NCBI GenBank assembly: GCA_029959085.1 | Contig: JARWIR010000043.1 | Location: 5,022,001-5,086,000 of the forward strand | DNA: 64,000 nt | DNA from: Nemophila menziesii | Taxonomy: Eukaryota > Streptophyta > Magnoliopsida > Boraginales > Hydrophyllaceae | Direction: 5' to 3' | Part shown: piece after piece, positions 1 to 12,114 of the stretch | Numbering within the stretch: the first letter of the stretch is position 1 | How the letters are laid out: each line of letters starts with the position of its first letter | Program-made: the position numbers and the translations under genes | Notes under the pieces: model-generated | Told to the model about the DNA's origin: nothing | Seen by the model: the letters and a program-made list of their open reading frames with translations, nothing else | Database searches by the model: none

Positions 1-200
1 ATCTCAGGAGGGCGGTAACCGATGGGTTGAACATGGAATGGTATGTTAAGGCCAGGTAGATCTTGTTCAACTCGGTTTTGTTGATTATTCTGCCCATTAC
101 CTTCTCCTACTGGTAAATGTACACCAGGTGGAATGTATGCTGGAGGTCCTCCTGGAGCAAAGTAAACTAACTCCGGATCATTATCATGTATGTCTGCCAT
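1..200 (-). CDS. gag polyprotein, N-terminal fragment (partial at window edge)
   Basis: The frame starts at the Met of MADIHDNDPEL (ATG at 198-200, minus strand) and stays open to base 1. It matches the same stretch of the complete gag ORF at 41070-43916 (MADIQDNDPEL there). In that copy the frame is also open 42 codons upstream of this Met. Here a 1-bp deletion near 300 puts the upstream stretch out of frame, so this Met is the safer start. Gag would form the capsid of virus-like particles. The capsid core, zinc knuckle and protease are outside the window. Confidence 0.75.
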   Translation of the reverse strand, partial: MADIHDNDPELVYFAPGGPPAYIPPGVHLPVGEGNGQNNQQNRVEQDLPGLNIPFHVQPIGYRPPE

Positions 201-436
201 AGCTCTTTTCAAGGCTCTTTCCTCACGAATTCGTTTGTCATAAGCTCTGAAGCTCCTCTCAGGCTCCGGTAAGGGAGGCCAAGAATTAAACACTGTGAAA
301 CCTGAAAAAGACTAAAGCAAACCACAAGCGTAAATCTGGAAAAATAAAAACTAAAACTAAACTAAAAACTGAAAAGTAAAAACTAATTAAAAACTAAAAC
401 TCGAAATAGAATACCCACACGCTAACGAGACACAAG

Positions 437-454
437 TCCCCGGCAGCGGCGCCA
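437..454 (-). other. Primer binding site, tRNA-Asp type
   Basis: Read on the minus strand the site is TGGCGCCGCTGCCGGGGA. From memory of plant tRNA-Asp(GTC), this pairs with its 3' end with one mismatch, the usual primer for Athila/Tat elements. It sits 6 nt inside the LTR. Confidence 0.85.
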
Positions 455-460
455 AAAACT

Positions 461-1991
461 TGGTGTCGCCTAGGGTGTGATAAAAATAAGATCAATTTAA
501 GTATGGAAAACTATGCACTCTCACCCTAGACAGGCACAGTACTGCAAGTATTACAGGACGTATGCAAGTTTTAATGATAAGTAGAGTTCGTTCTCAGGGA
601 CTTAAGTGTGTTAATCGCGTAAGAACAGATAACGAGTAAAAGTAAATAACTAGAAGACAGAAAATTAAATATTTGATTTTTCGAATTTATGAATTAAAAC
701 TAAATTAAAACTAAGAAAATAAAGACAATAAAGTAAAAGATTAAGAATATGAGATGAGAAGTATAGCTTAGGTTTTGCTAGTATGCACTAATCCTTCTAA
801 TTCTATTTGATAAATCTAGTTCATAAGGGAGAATATTAGCTCTTGGTAATACTTAGTCAGGATTCTAAATTCCACTACCTTAGACCTTGAGAGCGACTAA
901 GGGGGCTACGTCACAACCAAGAAGTGATTTAAAATAGGGTTATCAAACGCCACTAAGGCCCTAAGCAAATACTGCAAGTCTTGGTGATACTGTGGTTAAA
1001 ACAAACCTTAATGACTATCTAGTTAGAAGTATGTTTTGTCAGAACTGCTATCGACACTAGACATTATGTGGTGGTTCAATTGTTAAACACCCTTACAAGG
1101 TGACCATCTAACTACTCTTAAAACAATCCTAAAGTGATCAGTTCTAGGAAAGACATTAAATCAAAACACATAAGCAAATATAAAGTAAGAAGCTAATATC
1201 AGATTAAAACATATAATTCCCAAAGAAACTTAGATAGAAGAATTAGAATTCATAGATTATACATATGCAAAACCCAAGCTATGGGAAGTTTAGTTCATAC
1301 CTGAAGGAAATAAACTAAAAGAAATAATAAAAGACATCATCTTGCTCTCTACAATAAACTGGAAGAATAAAACCTTAAGAACTAATTACTATGAGGTAAG
1401 GATGATTTACAAGTGATATAAGGGTGTATTTATAGGTGTTTAGAAGACCTAATTCGTTTTCTTGAGGAAGAGTTAAGGTAATGGACTTCTAGCCCAACTC
1501 AAATTCGTATGGAAATAAAGATAAACACTGCTGCGTTGTTTTGGTCATAACTTCTTTATTATTGGTCCGTTTTTGCTCCACAAGATACCAAAAGAATCGC
1601 AACAGAATTATCTAGGCCCTTTAGGAGTAATCTACCAAATTCAGCCTCTTTATTAGGTAAAAACGCCTATCTTTGCAGAATCCCAGATTTAGGCAGCTTT
1701 TCCTTTTCCATCTTTTTAGCAATTCCTTCCTTATCTCCAATTACCATGCATATCTCCTTCCATAAGTTGTTGTCTTTGACTTGGACTCTAATTAAACTCC
1801 ATAATTATCTTTAAAGCTACACACTAAATAAACAATTAAACCCAATATGCTCTAAAAACAATAATTCTACAAATCAAGACACAAAATAGGAAAGTGCACT
1901 AAAACTCAAGAAAATCGACATTATTGACTCCTAAAACACTAAAAATGATGTCTCATCTTAACATAAATCTATCACAAATGAGGAGACATCA
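461..1991 (-). repeat. 5' LTR of the left-edge Athila-like element
   Basis: The 1531-bp LTR begins TGATGTCTCC and ends ACACCA on the minus strand (TG...CA). It is nearly identical to the LTR pair at 35711-37239 and 44052-45580 but has private differences near 610, 660 and 790. Confidence 0.9.
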
Positions 1992-3619
1992 GATGTTCTG
2001 GTGTAAAACTACATATGCAAATCAAACATTATTTATATATTTTATTAGTATAAATCCATCTAATATTTCTTACTTTCTGTTTAGTCTTGGCATCCCGATT
2101 CCGTATTGCCTTTTTTTCATCATTTCCGTTGATGCCCTCTTTCGTTTTACTCTTGATCCTACTGGCTCTCTACTGCTCGGTAATTCATCTCTTTGAATCT
2201 GTAAAAACGCATTTTAAATATATAAGCTACAACTTTAACTTTTAAATCAGATTTTTTATATTCTTTTTACCTCAGAATTTTCAATATCGTGTTTTGTGTA
2301 CTTGTCTAGTAAAATTTTTGAGACAATGAATGCTCTTATTCTTGCTACTTGTTTCGGAGTGTAAGATTCGTTTACTGGATCGATTTTGTATAATTATTTC
2401 GCATACATAAAAATGTAAATCCCGGAATCTATTATACGTGCATTACTATGGTTTATATGCACATTGACCAGTCTCTCTACCAGGTCAGTGTTTGGTGATG
2501 ATACTTTGTGTTGTTTGATTATTACATCAAGTAGTCATACATTCTCTTGTCATTTTCTTTTGCCTTTCCCCCTACCATTTTACTTGTTGTATCTGGCATC
2601 GAGTTAAAATGGTAGAAAGTTATCTATTTGGCTATCATACACTAGTAGGGTCCATAAAGTGGCATGTCCGTGTCTAGTTTGTATCGGCAAAAGAGTGAAT
2701 CTATTGCTTTTATGATAATTGAGGAATGGTTTCCCAACTTTTTTAGCTAGCTCTTCCCACAAATGATTGTTCCTCAAAACCTGTATTATTCAAATAACAG
2801 TTCCATACATAAGTAGTACAGTTTTATTTTACAGTTTGTTTTGGTAGGAATTTTCCCACCAAACAAACTGTCTTTGTTGCTTTTGTTTGTTCTTAGTTTA
2901 GTTACCCAATTGTAAATGTTCCAAAAAAGGAAACTTTCCAAAAAAGGAAAGTTTCCAAAAATAGAAAGTTTCGTATTTTTTGGAATCTGTTTGTGTAATT
3001 AAACAAAAAACAATTTATCAACTAATATTCTATACATAATTAGTACATTTTCCTTCTTACCATATCATTTGGGGGCATGTGTGTGCCAACATGTAGTCCA
3101 TCGTATTTCGGGTCCCACTCACGGTTCAATTCTCGTAATTCCATCTCGCATATCTTGAGCACGACCCCAATCACCTACAAATTTTACAACACAAACATTA
3201 AGAAACCGTGTTGTTAACTTTGTGCATTTATAATTTACAAAAAAAACTTACATTAGCTGTTAAGTGTCCATCTGTCCCTAATTCCATCACTTCCTCTGCA
3301 TAAACACTATTATTTTCCTCATCTTCCCATATTTCATTTTTTCTTGGTGCAGTTTTTCCCATTCCAATTAGCATTATATAGTCTGGCTCATCACACACAA
3401 TGCTTCTTGGAATTATGGTTTTTATTCCATTTAAAATTACCCAATTTGGTTCCTTTAATCCCGGTTCAGTGACATATTCATCAGATCTTTCTTCTTCCTA
3501 CCTAATCTTTCGTCTTGTTTTAATTCTTTCACCATCGAGTTTGGTGATTCCAGAACCGATGACCTACTGTTTTCAACTTCATTTCTTTATTTCTCGGGTT
3601 TCAGAATCACTTGTCCAAC

Positions 3620-3913
3620 TTATTTCAAGGGAATCCTCATAACTGTTTTTTTTTCGGTTTCATCAAACATTTCTGTTTCTTCATCCATCATGTCTTCCAT
3701 CATATCTTTGTATGGTAGAGTTTCATCTTCTTCCCGGCTCTCTTTTCGAGTTTCCTCAATTACCACCTTCTCTTTTTCATTTTCTTTATCCTTCTTGAAA
3801 CTTACTCTTCTGTTCTGGGTTTCCCTCAGTTTTTGCAACTCTTTTTTCAGTCCATCTATCACCTCATTCATTTCATTCTCTTTCTTATCCTTTTTATCTT
3901 GTAGGAGGCTCAT
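3620..3913 (-). other. Open charged coiled-coil segment of the Ulp1-type pseudogene
   Basis: A 97-codon open stretch rich in Lys and Glu, with heptad-like spacing around EVIDGLKKELQKLRETQ, lies in the middle of the decayed transposon gene. The matching plus-strand frames in this area are low-complexity shadows. It is probably an exon of the transposon gene and carries no domain I recognise. Confidence 0.35.
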
Positions 3914-4499
3914 TTTTTTTTCATATTTTCCTTCTCAACAACAAGTTCATCCATCTTTTTCTTCATTTCAATTTTTTCTTCTTTCAGTTTCTTGTTTTCA
4001 AGTACAACTTCATCAAGTTGTTTCTTCAGTTCTGTTTATTCTTCTTTCAGATTTCTGTTTTCAACTACAACTTCATCAAGTTGTTTCTTTATTTCCGTGT
4101 TTTCTTCTTTTTCAGGCTCTTTTTCACGTGTGTTTTCATCGGTTTCTTTCCCCCTCTTGTACTATTTCACATTCTACTACATTTCCTTCTACTTCCCTCC
4201 TTACTGTTATTTCATCTGTTTCTGTGTAAAATCCTTTAAAACTTCTCTGTCAAAACCTACTCTTTGTTTTGAACTCTCTCATTTTTCCGTGTCACTATTA
4301 ATATATCTTTCGTTATTATTTGCATATTCTATTGGTCAATTATCGTTTGATTTATCTTATCAGCTTGATTTATTTTTGCTCTTTCCATAATCTCTGCTAG
4401 TGTATTCTCCTCTTCTTTATGCCATGAAAACCCATACAATTCATCCAATTCTTTCTTTCTTCTTGCTTCTTCCTCCGTCAATTCTATTTCTCTTTCCAC

Positions 4500-4650
4500 T
4501 GTTTCTTCATTCCCCTCTTCTTCATCTTCTTCCTCATTTTCATCTTCTTCTTCTTCCTCCTCACCCCCTGTTTCTATTTCTCCTTCTTCTTCTTCTTCTT
4601 CTTATTCTTCTTCTTCGGTTTCTTCGTCATCTTCTTCATCATTCTCAAGG
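4500..4650 (-). repeat. (CTT)n tract coding a poly-Glu/Asp stretch
   Basis: The plus strand is an impure CTT/CAT repeat. On the minus strand, the sense of the surrounding pseudogene, it reads as Glu and Asp codons, which fits the acidic linker of the Ulp1-type transposon protein. Confidence 0.5.
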
Positions 4651-5532
4651 TAAAGTATTTAGTATTTTTGTTTCGTGTGGTTTTATCACCAGCTCCTCCT
4701 CAATAACCTGCATTTGTATTTTTAAAATTGTAAAAATAATTCAAGTTTCATGTTCTATTTGCTTTTAGTATACGATTTAGTATTGAATTTTACCTTTTCA
4801 AGTTTGAATTTGTCTATAAAGTTTTTTTTTGAAGCATCCATTTTTGTGGACCTTTAGCCATTTGAGTATCCTCGGGTATGATTTCTTTTGGGAAGGCTTC
4901 CGCATGTCTACATGTTCAAAGAAGAATGACTGTAAAATCAATCAAAATTAGTCAAAATCAGTCAAAATCATTCAAAATAATTCATTCAAAATAAATTAGT
5001 CTAAAATGCTTACCATTAGTATACATGTGGGTGCACTTAAGTGTGCTTTTCTCATCCCATCAATGGCCCCCACTAACTGACTTGCCATTCGGATTCCCAA
5101 TCATAAGTCCGAATTTTTTCCATATCTCCCGATATCCCTACATCCCACCAATCCAATCTTCCTGGCGGAAGCCGGGAAGAAGCATGTGTGTAGAGTTATC
5201 ATACACATCAACTGAAAGAATTTTTCCATATCTTCTTCGGTTGGATTTTTTTATCTTCAATATCTCGTATATCAATTCTTTGACCGACTTAGCTGATGGC
5301 CCGGTTTCACCTCCTCTAAGCTTAGAATCTGGAACATTCCATCTAGCGCAGATCTATACCTTTTAGACATTTTCCCTATGATTAAAGTTACACAAGATAT
5401 TAGACACTGAATCCCACCAAACATTTAACATAAGAAACTAAATAACATATGAAACTAAGTAATATCCAAGTATATTGTGTTGTTGTTCTGTTTTGTGTGT
5501 GAGTTCCCACCAAATATCAGTAACTTAAGCAG

Positions 5533-5921
5533 TGTTCTAAAAGGCGCTAGGCGCTAGGCGGGCGGTCGACCACCTTCGAGCGCCCAGGGTACTAGGCGGG
5601 CGCCTGGGCGGAGCCTAGGCGGTTTCTTGCTAGGCGGTTTTTATATTTATTTAAATATTTTTTTAAATTTATATAATTTTTAAAATAAATTTATATAATT
5701 TTTTGTGTTAAAAAATATTTTTTTAAATTTTTTTGTATTAAAAAATAGATTTTTTAAAATTTTTTTAGCTTCTGACCGCCTAGGCGCCGCCTAAACCCGC
5801 CTAGGCCCGCCTAGGACCTTCTGGGACCGCCTGGAGGCCGCCTGGGCCATTTCTGGAAGTTTAGCTACCTTCTAGCGCCTAGGCGCCGCCTAGGCGGCCG
5901 CCTAGGCCGATTTTTAGAACA
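5533..5921. mobile_element. GC-rich foldback MITE, copy 1
   Basis: Two GC-rich arms made of CGCCTAGGCG-like units (about 5533-5640 and 5770-5921) flank an AT-rich core. The ends are inverted repeats, TGTTCTAAAA on the left and TTTTAGAACA on the right. The arms are imperfectly self-complementary and could fold into a long hairpin. A second copy starts at 63792. It lies inside the decayed MULE. A clear TSD is not visible, and the superfamily (hAT-like or other) is open. Confidence 0.65.
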
Positions 5922-6045
5922 TTGAACTCAAGTATGGTTTTCCCATGTATCCTGTCATTTTGTTATGTTTTTTTTGGTGGAATAATTTTCACCAAGTATC
6001 ATTAACTGAGGTCAAGTCGCATTTGACTTTTTTTGGTGCCAATTA

Positions 6046-7811
6046 TGGTGGGTCCTAGGGTGTTAGAAAATAAAGCGATAAATGAAGAGGAACCACAAAC
6101 TGCAAGTGTACAGTTGTCCTAAGTAATATATCATAATCAAGTTCGTTCTCAGGGACGGATTAGGTTCAACCCAAATATTAATCAAGTAGTAAGAATAATT
6201 GCTAAACAGAAAAATAAAAAATAGAATTTTTGTTTGGTTTTTGTAAATTAAAAGATGCAAATAAAATAAAGACTTAAAGTAAATAAACAGAAAAGAAATA
6301 AAGCAAATAAACAACTAACTTCAGATAAGAGAGATGCTTGAGTCTCTCAAGGAATCCACTTAATCAATATAATCTATGCTATGTTTAAGGGTAGAATTGG
6401 AATTATAATATTAGTCGGGATTCTAATATCTCCTAGCCCCTTATCGGGTGGACCTAGGAGCTATCCTAAAGTACTATAAACACCTGTATGGTCGAATATG
6501 CCTCTTCGGTGATATGATTTTACCTTTTTGGCTATGTAACTAGTTAAGCATGTCAGTCAATAAAGGACATTACACGGGTATTACCTAGATCTTTATTCAA
6601 ACCCCCCTGTCGGATGATCACTTCGCCACTAAAGTGAATAGCCCGATTACTAAAAGCTATTTCTAGTTGTTCATAAAAGAAATAGTAATGAAAACAAAGA
6701 AATATCCAATATATAAAACTCAATTCAGTTTAAATCTAAGCAATCCCAAATTCAAAACATAGATTCATTAATTAAGGTTCATACTTTTAATGCGATCTTC
6801 AAGTATAAGAAATTTAGCTCATAATAAAATTAAAGACTAACATTAAATAAAAGGATTTCATGTTCAAATACAAAAGATAAATCAATAACCTAAAGGGTAG
6901 GATGACTGTTGATGGAAGAACAGGATTCCTCCAGCACTAGCTTCTCCTTGCCTTCTTGCTCTTACTTGAAAACCTTAAGCCTCTTGTGTAATTCTCTGAA
7001 GTGTGTGAAAAAAGGAGGCTAAGGGGTGTATTTATAGGTGTTAGCAAGCCCTAGGTCGAATTTTCTTGGAGTGGAAGACAAGTTAAGAACTCTTAAATTT
7101 GTAGCCCTAAAATCTAGGAAAGGTAAGATTCTGCTGCTAATTTGTTTTGGTCATATCTCATTCAATACTTATCCGTTTGACGCGTTCCAATATTCAAAAC
7201 GGCTTGTCTCGGAAAGCTCTTTCCCATGGTGCAGACCAATCGCCCAAATTCCTAGCCAATCTTAAGTTATGGACTCGTCTTTGAAACGTGGCTGGAATTT
7301 CAGATTCATAAAGCAGATCTTTTCCTTCTTTGCATAAATCCTTCCTTAATCTTCTTATTTCCATGTAAATCTTCTTTCCTTTATTTCTTTGACTTGACTT
7401 AGTCTCTAAGTAATTACCATATATCTTTTAAAACTTCACAATAAATAAATAATTAAACCGTATATGCTTTAAAAAGAATAAATCAATAATTCAAAAAATA
7501 GCAATAGGAAAGTGCACTCTAAAAATAGAAACTCGAGTAAAAGTACTTCCTAACACACTAAAATACCCTAAGACCTTAATTCTCACTTCTCCTCCTTGGA
7601 TTGGTCTTTCATGAAATTCAAGAACCTACTAACTTTGCACTAAAAACAATCAAATTTACGCACAAAAGCTCATAAAACGCAAGTAGTCAATTTCCAAGGG
7701 AAGAAAGTGCAATATGATCAAATACGCATAAAATTCTATCAAATAAGTCATATATTCACCTAAAAGGATGTCTCCAAAGAGCTAATAATTAGAACAAATA
7801 GGGAGACATCA
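6046..7811 (-). mobile_element. Solo LTR, diverged Athila/Tat-like family
   Basis: The order of motifs matches the other LTRs of the window: TTCGTTCTCAGGGAC near 6142, a pale copy of the central 'gactaagg...' part near 6420-6660, GGGTGTATTTATAGGTGTT near 7024, and an end in GGAGACATCA at 7811. No primer binding site or gag flanks it, so it is a solo LTR. Candidate TSD is AATTA (6041-6045) and AATTC (7812-7816), 4 of 5 matching. It interrupts the decayed Ulp1-type MULE. Confidence 0.7.
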
Positions 7812-9010
7812 AATTCCCACCAAATATGTACATTTGAATTAACTTCTTTGTGTTTTGTTGTTTAGTGGGATTTTTCCCACCAAATAACAACAAGTTAATC
7901 ATATTTTCATATGCATTCATTACAAACCATACAATATTTATTGACTAATTAGCTAATCTAGTACAGATTGCATCAGATTTAAATTGCTTAATCTTGTACA
8001 ACTTATCTCAAATAACATTTACAGATAATTTCCATTTAAAGTAAAATCTAAACTGCAGATTGATATATAACAGTTCATTAGCATCATCAAATCTTACAGT
8101 TTAATTGTTGATTTTGCTTACAACTTAACTTAAACAACATTTACACATAATTTTCATCTAAACTACACATCTAAACTGCAACTACACATCTAAACTGCAA
8201 ATTCATGAATAACTGTTCACTAGCATCATCAATCATAAACTGTATACAATAGATTTGTTTATGCAATTTACTGCTATAACATGAAGTTGATTTTCACATA
8301 AATCATCTTCATAAACAATTTAATTGCTTAACTAACACCATCAAGTAAATCTTTCAGCATAATTTTTCAGTTTACTCTGATTTCTTAGGTTTTTTTATAT
8401 TTTTTTTGTTGTATATACATCTATAATTGTTACAATAAAGTTTATTCACTATTACATGTAGAAATTTTTAATTACTTACAAGTTTCGAACCCTAACTCAT
8501 ATATTCATCACAACTTGATCATTTTTCATATATTAAACACATGCGTCGTTACTTCACATATAAATTTCATATTATATCCTAAAACATTTATAATAAAGTA
8601 TCAAAATCGCTGGAATTAGTTCGTTACCTGTGTTTTTTTTTTCTTCCGATTCTTCGTTGTTGCTTCCGATTCCTCCTTTCTGGTGTTGATTATTATTATT
8701 ATTCTTCGATTTGTTGTTATTCGCGTTGATTTTTGGTGTTTCTCTACTGATTAACGTGCGTCGATTATGATTTCTCCGAGAGAGTGTGTGCGTGTTTTTC
8801 TTTGTGTTTTATTGTGTGTTTACTATGTGTGTGAATTACGGTTGTGTTGTTTTTTTGTTTTTTTCTTTTTTCTTTTCTCATTTTGGCAGTTTCTTTTATT
8901 TTTATTTTTTTTAAATGAAGGTTGATTATGTCTTTTGTTACTTGATTTTTAGGGGACGACTTTTATAGTCAATACCACCACCTCCTAAGATGGTTATGGT
9001 AATAGCCTTA
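7812..9010 (-). other. Upstream intron/leader part of the decayed MULE; no ORF
   Basis: No coding frame is visible. On the minus strand, 8600-8860 looks like a transcribed leader: CT/GA-rich with ATT repeats and CTCTCGGAG, followed towards the gene by a GT-type splice context. The sequence GGGGACGACTTTTATAG at about 8952 may lie near the element's 5' terminus. Short hairpins with TGGGATTTTTCCCACC occur near 7870, as also at 2838, and may be internal MULE repeats. Confidence 0.3.
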
Positions 9011-9993
9011 AAAAAACTCGCTTTTTATAGAATAAAATCCTGACTAGACCTTTTAAATTATTATAATAAACTTTGAGGCCTGTAAAGTATATACCTCTAA
9101 CCCTCTACTGAAACTCGTTTGGCTAGGCCGGTGTCAATTTTGTCATTTTTGCTAGTCGTGGGTATTAGGGACATATGAATGGTATTAGCTGCTAGATAGA
9201 TATTTACACGTGTGAAATTATGGTGAACTTGTTGAAGTGGGTGCTTATGGATAGTTAGGTTCCTTGTTCAAGAACCAATCAAACAAATATTAGGGAGAGA
9301 ACGAAGGGATTTCTAATGAGGAATCCTGTACCTTATGATATATTAACCTGTTATTTAGAGCGCAACCATCATTTCTTTGCTAGCTACACTACAAGCTTAT
9401 TGGCCTCAATTTGTTAGGATTATTCTTCTTAGCAACCGAGTAATTGAGCCACTTCACTTAATGTAGAATCTACAGGGTTTGTGATGGGAAGTGGGGAAGT
9501 AATTCTTTGTGTGATAAGGTGAAAAGCTGATAAGTTGGAGAGTGCGTTAGATTTTAATGGAAAACTTTGTAAATGGATATTGGGCTAATAAAAAGACAAA
9601 ATGAAAAAGAAAAGAAAAAATTGTGAGAAGAAGAAAAAATGCAATTAATTGAGAAAATAACACAGCAGGTCAATGTTGAGCTTAAGTGAGTGCAAGAGAG
9701 TGATAGTTGATAGAAAAGGGATCACATAGGGTCGAAAATTGAAGAGAATTTGAGCTCGCTAGGTTGTAGGATAGGTAGGTGAGTAAAGTATTCTATTGTA
9801 GTGAATGTTTTGATCTTACTTTGTTTATTCAAGAGAATGGAATGCAGGAGTATATACAAAATCATGCGTATCATTACCCTTATTTTATTGCATAACAAAT
9901 GTAGTTTAGTTCCAAGTTTATGAAAACAAATCTAGTCTTATTATTGGTAAATGTAAAAACAATCAGAAAAGGATGCGCCTCAGATCTGTTTAA
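9011..9993. other. Intergenic DNA, nothing recognised
   Basis: AT-rich sequence downstream of DLH-A with no ORF or repeat boundary that I can support. The 3' UTR and poly(A) signal of DLH-A should lie at its right end. Confidence 0.4.
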
Positions 9994-11868
9994 TCAGTTG
10001 ATGTACTTGATGAACCAGTTTATCATGTCTTGATGGGCTTCATCAGCTACTTTAACAGCCTTGGCGTCTGTAAGATTATACCTCAATGCAAACCCATGAC
10101 GAACATCAGGGTAGACTTTCACTTGGCTGGCAATCTATTACGACAAATTATATGTCAGTTGATGTTTACTCAAGGAAATTCATCTAAATCTGAGATCAAA
10201 AAATAAAGGATATGTATTTCACTCCGAGAACTTATAGCCATTACCTTATGTTTAGATTTTAAGCTTTTCTCAAACTCTTTGAGAAGCGAAATAGGTAAGT
10301 TTGTGTCGAATTGAGCTCCCAAAATAGCTATTGGTTGCTTAACCTCTGAAAACAGCTGTAGATTAGTAGACTTATGAATGAATTAGTAAAACGCACGCTC
10401 TGAGACAATAAGATCATACCTTTGGTATCATTTACAGTAACAAAAGAAGGATGTAACAACACAGCAGCATTAATACTGTGAGTTTTCGCTACTTCAACAG
10501 CCACTTTGCCTGATAATAAATCAACATATCAGTACTTTACGGCCACAAAAAGGAAAAACAAACAAATATACAATTACGGAACAACACAAGCCTAAAAATT
10601 TGTTTCAGAAGTAACAAGTACTAGACTACAAATTTATTAAGGAAAATCTCACCACCCCAGCAAAATCCTGCAAATCCAATTCCATTTACGCCTTGCTTTA
10701 TTAGAGCCCGAATGAGGGGTTTCGAAGCCTTAACGGCTTCTGCCTAACAAGAAAACAAAATCATAATATTTATCGTACAATTAGGAGTCAATCTAGCAAA
10801 TTTGGTATATATAGCATGACATTTAATTGTGTAAGAGACAAACCGGTGGGTGTAACTTTCTCCACACATCCATAGGTTTCTGAAGATTTAGAGGATCATA
10901 GGGATCCCCACGGAGGAAATCAGGAACCACTGCGTAAAATCCTGCTGCTGCAACTTTGTCAGCAATCATCCTTCACATAGCAATTTGAATTCTCAAGTTA
11001 GACCATTTAAAAAAATGTAAGAAAACTATCATCTTCATTTTATAAGTGAAAACCAATCATATGCTTATTTATATTACCTCAGATTTGGTGCCGTGTAACC
11101 TGCAAATCAAATGTAATAATAAATTAAATTTCATTAATTAAGCACGCTAGAGTTAACATGATTTCAGTTAGTTTAAATTGAAAAATTGGTCATCTGTTGT
11201 GTACTAACGTTGCAAATCTGGCCCACGGTAGGGAGTAGGGACTATTTGTGCAATGCTTTGAAATAACACATGTTTATATTTGCCTATATGTTGAAATATA
11301 AGGCTATATTTGTCTATTTCCTATAACATGGACTAATTGTGCAATTAACACTTTCAGTTATAATTATATCATAAAGTTTTACAAACAAATATCTATGCAA
11401 CCAGGAATGAATGGTCTGAGCTTTCCCTATGAAAGGCTAATAAGTAACTGTGTACTACTGACTACTGATTAGCGTGAGATTTATGGAGCAGAACATCATC
11501 ATGAGCAATATATGCAGTACAAGGATCCACCACATGGGATGTATCACTACTTGAGGCGGTATTGAAAAGAATGGTTATTTTATCAAGATACTATCAAATG
11601 TACTGTTAAAAGTGTAAAGTTATAACTGTAGAGACGATGTGTCTATATGAATAGAAGGATTACCATAAACATCAGAACCAAGAATGACAGCATGTCTGGA
11701 ATGAAGAGAGCCGGAGACATAAGAAATGAGACCTCCTACTTTAACAACCGAGCCCGCTTCATTACGACTTGGGCTTGGTGCCGGAGATATATCGCAAATT
11801 GATCTCCTTGCTAGTTGTAAAAAGGATATAAAGATCACACAACACAAAAGTTTCGTCATATTGGTCAT
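9994..11868 (-). CDS. DLH-A: dienelactone hydrolase family protein, 7 exons, 258 aa
   Basis: Exons (minus): 11664-11868, 11078-11099, 10844-10970, 10653-10743, 10420-10509, 10245-10345, 9994-10134, all with GT-AG borders and consistent phase (777 bp including stop). The family is alpha/beta hydrolase; in plants it is often labelled carboxymethylenebutenolidase or 'endo-1,3;1,4-beta-glucanase-like', and true substrates are mostly unknown. Catalytic residues read as Cys146 (GFCWGG), Asp192 (GAQFDT) and His225 (VRHGF), close to the bacterial enzyme's spacing. Residues 4-22 are hydrophobic, like a signal peptide, followed by a short SPAPSPS stretch. Start chosen at MTNMTKLLCC because paralogs B and C start there; in-frame Met codons lie further upstream. 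It looks intact and functional. The closest relatives are B and C in this window. Confidence 0.88.
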
Positions 11869-11940
11869 AACTTGGTTTGGTACTTTTGTTTTGTGTGTCA
11901 AAACTGGCAGAGAGCACAAGGAGGAAGAAAAAAGAGTGGT

Positions 11941-11979
11941 CTTATATGGCACCTATAAACATAGTAAAATTGACTTTTT
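11941..11979 (-). promoter_or_regulatory. DLH-A core promoter: TATA box and conserved AAAAGTCAA block
   Basis: On the minus strand a TATA-like CCATATAAG (11941-11949) lies about 75 bp before the ATG. Upstream of it, 11961-11979 holds ATAGTAAAATTGACTTTTT (plus-strand reading), shared with genes B and C and with the relic promoter at 29587. TTGACT is a W-box core, so WRKY control is possible but unproven. Confidence 0.45.
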
Positions 11980-12114
11980 GTTTCTTGGTCCAATTTTCCT
12001 TTTCAAATGCAATAAATGCCTTCAAAGAATCATATCTAAAGTTTTTTGTTTAATCAATCATATCTAAAGTTAGGCTACATTACATGTTCCTTTTTTTGAT
12101 TTGTACCACACCCC

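Larger units (their letters stand above)
1..1991 (-). mobile_element. Athila/Tat-like LTR retrotransposon, 5' end only (runs off left edge)
   Basis: On the minus strand this is 5' LTR (461-1991), primer binding site (437-454) and the start of gag (1-200). The rest lies left of the window. It matches the complete element at 35711-45580 almost base for base, with a few substitutions and small indels in the LTR, so both belong to one recently active family. The base after the LTR begins GATGT (1992-1996), a candidate target-site duplication whose partner is outside the window. It was inserted just downstream of the decayed Ulp1-type transposon gene. Confidence 0.9.
2040..5370 (-). pseudogene. 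Decayed transposon gene with Ulp1-type (C48) cysteine protease domain, probably KI-MULE
   Basis: Minus-strand pieces read as a broken multi-exon protein. Near 4.9-5.37 kb is an N-terminal part with IGNPNGKSVSG; near 4.5-4.65 and 3.7-4.1 kb are Glu-rich acidic and coiled-coil stretches; near 3.1 kb is VLKICEMELRELNREWDP; at about 2.3-2.75 kb is a protease-like core (GHATLWTLLVYD, then DSGIYIFMYAK); a basic tail ends near 2.07 kb. In the Ulp1/SENP family the nucleophile lies in a DCG motif; here it reads DSG, so the Cys is lost. Stops and frameshifts (one stop right after MYAK) confirm decay. Mutator-like elements carrying Ulp1 proteases (KI-MULE/Kaonashi) are known in plants. A host Ulp1 pseudogene is less likely given the transposon setting. 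Confidence 0.55.

Noticed and set aside
3400..4768. Plus-strand Phe/Ser-rich ORFs
   Set aside because: Antisense shadows of the acidic Lys/Glu-coding stretch of the Ulp1-type pseudogene.
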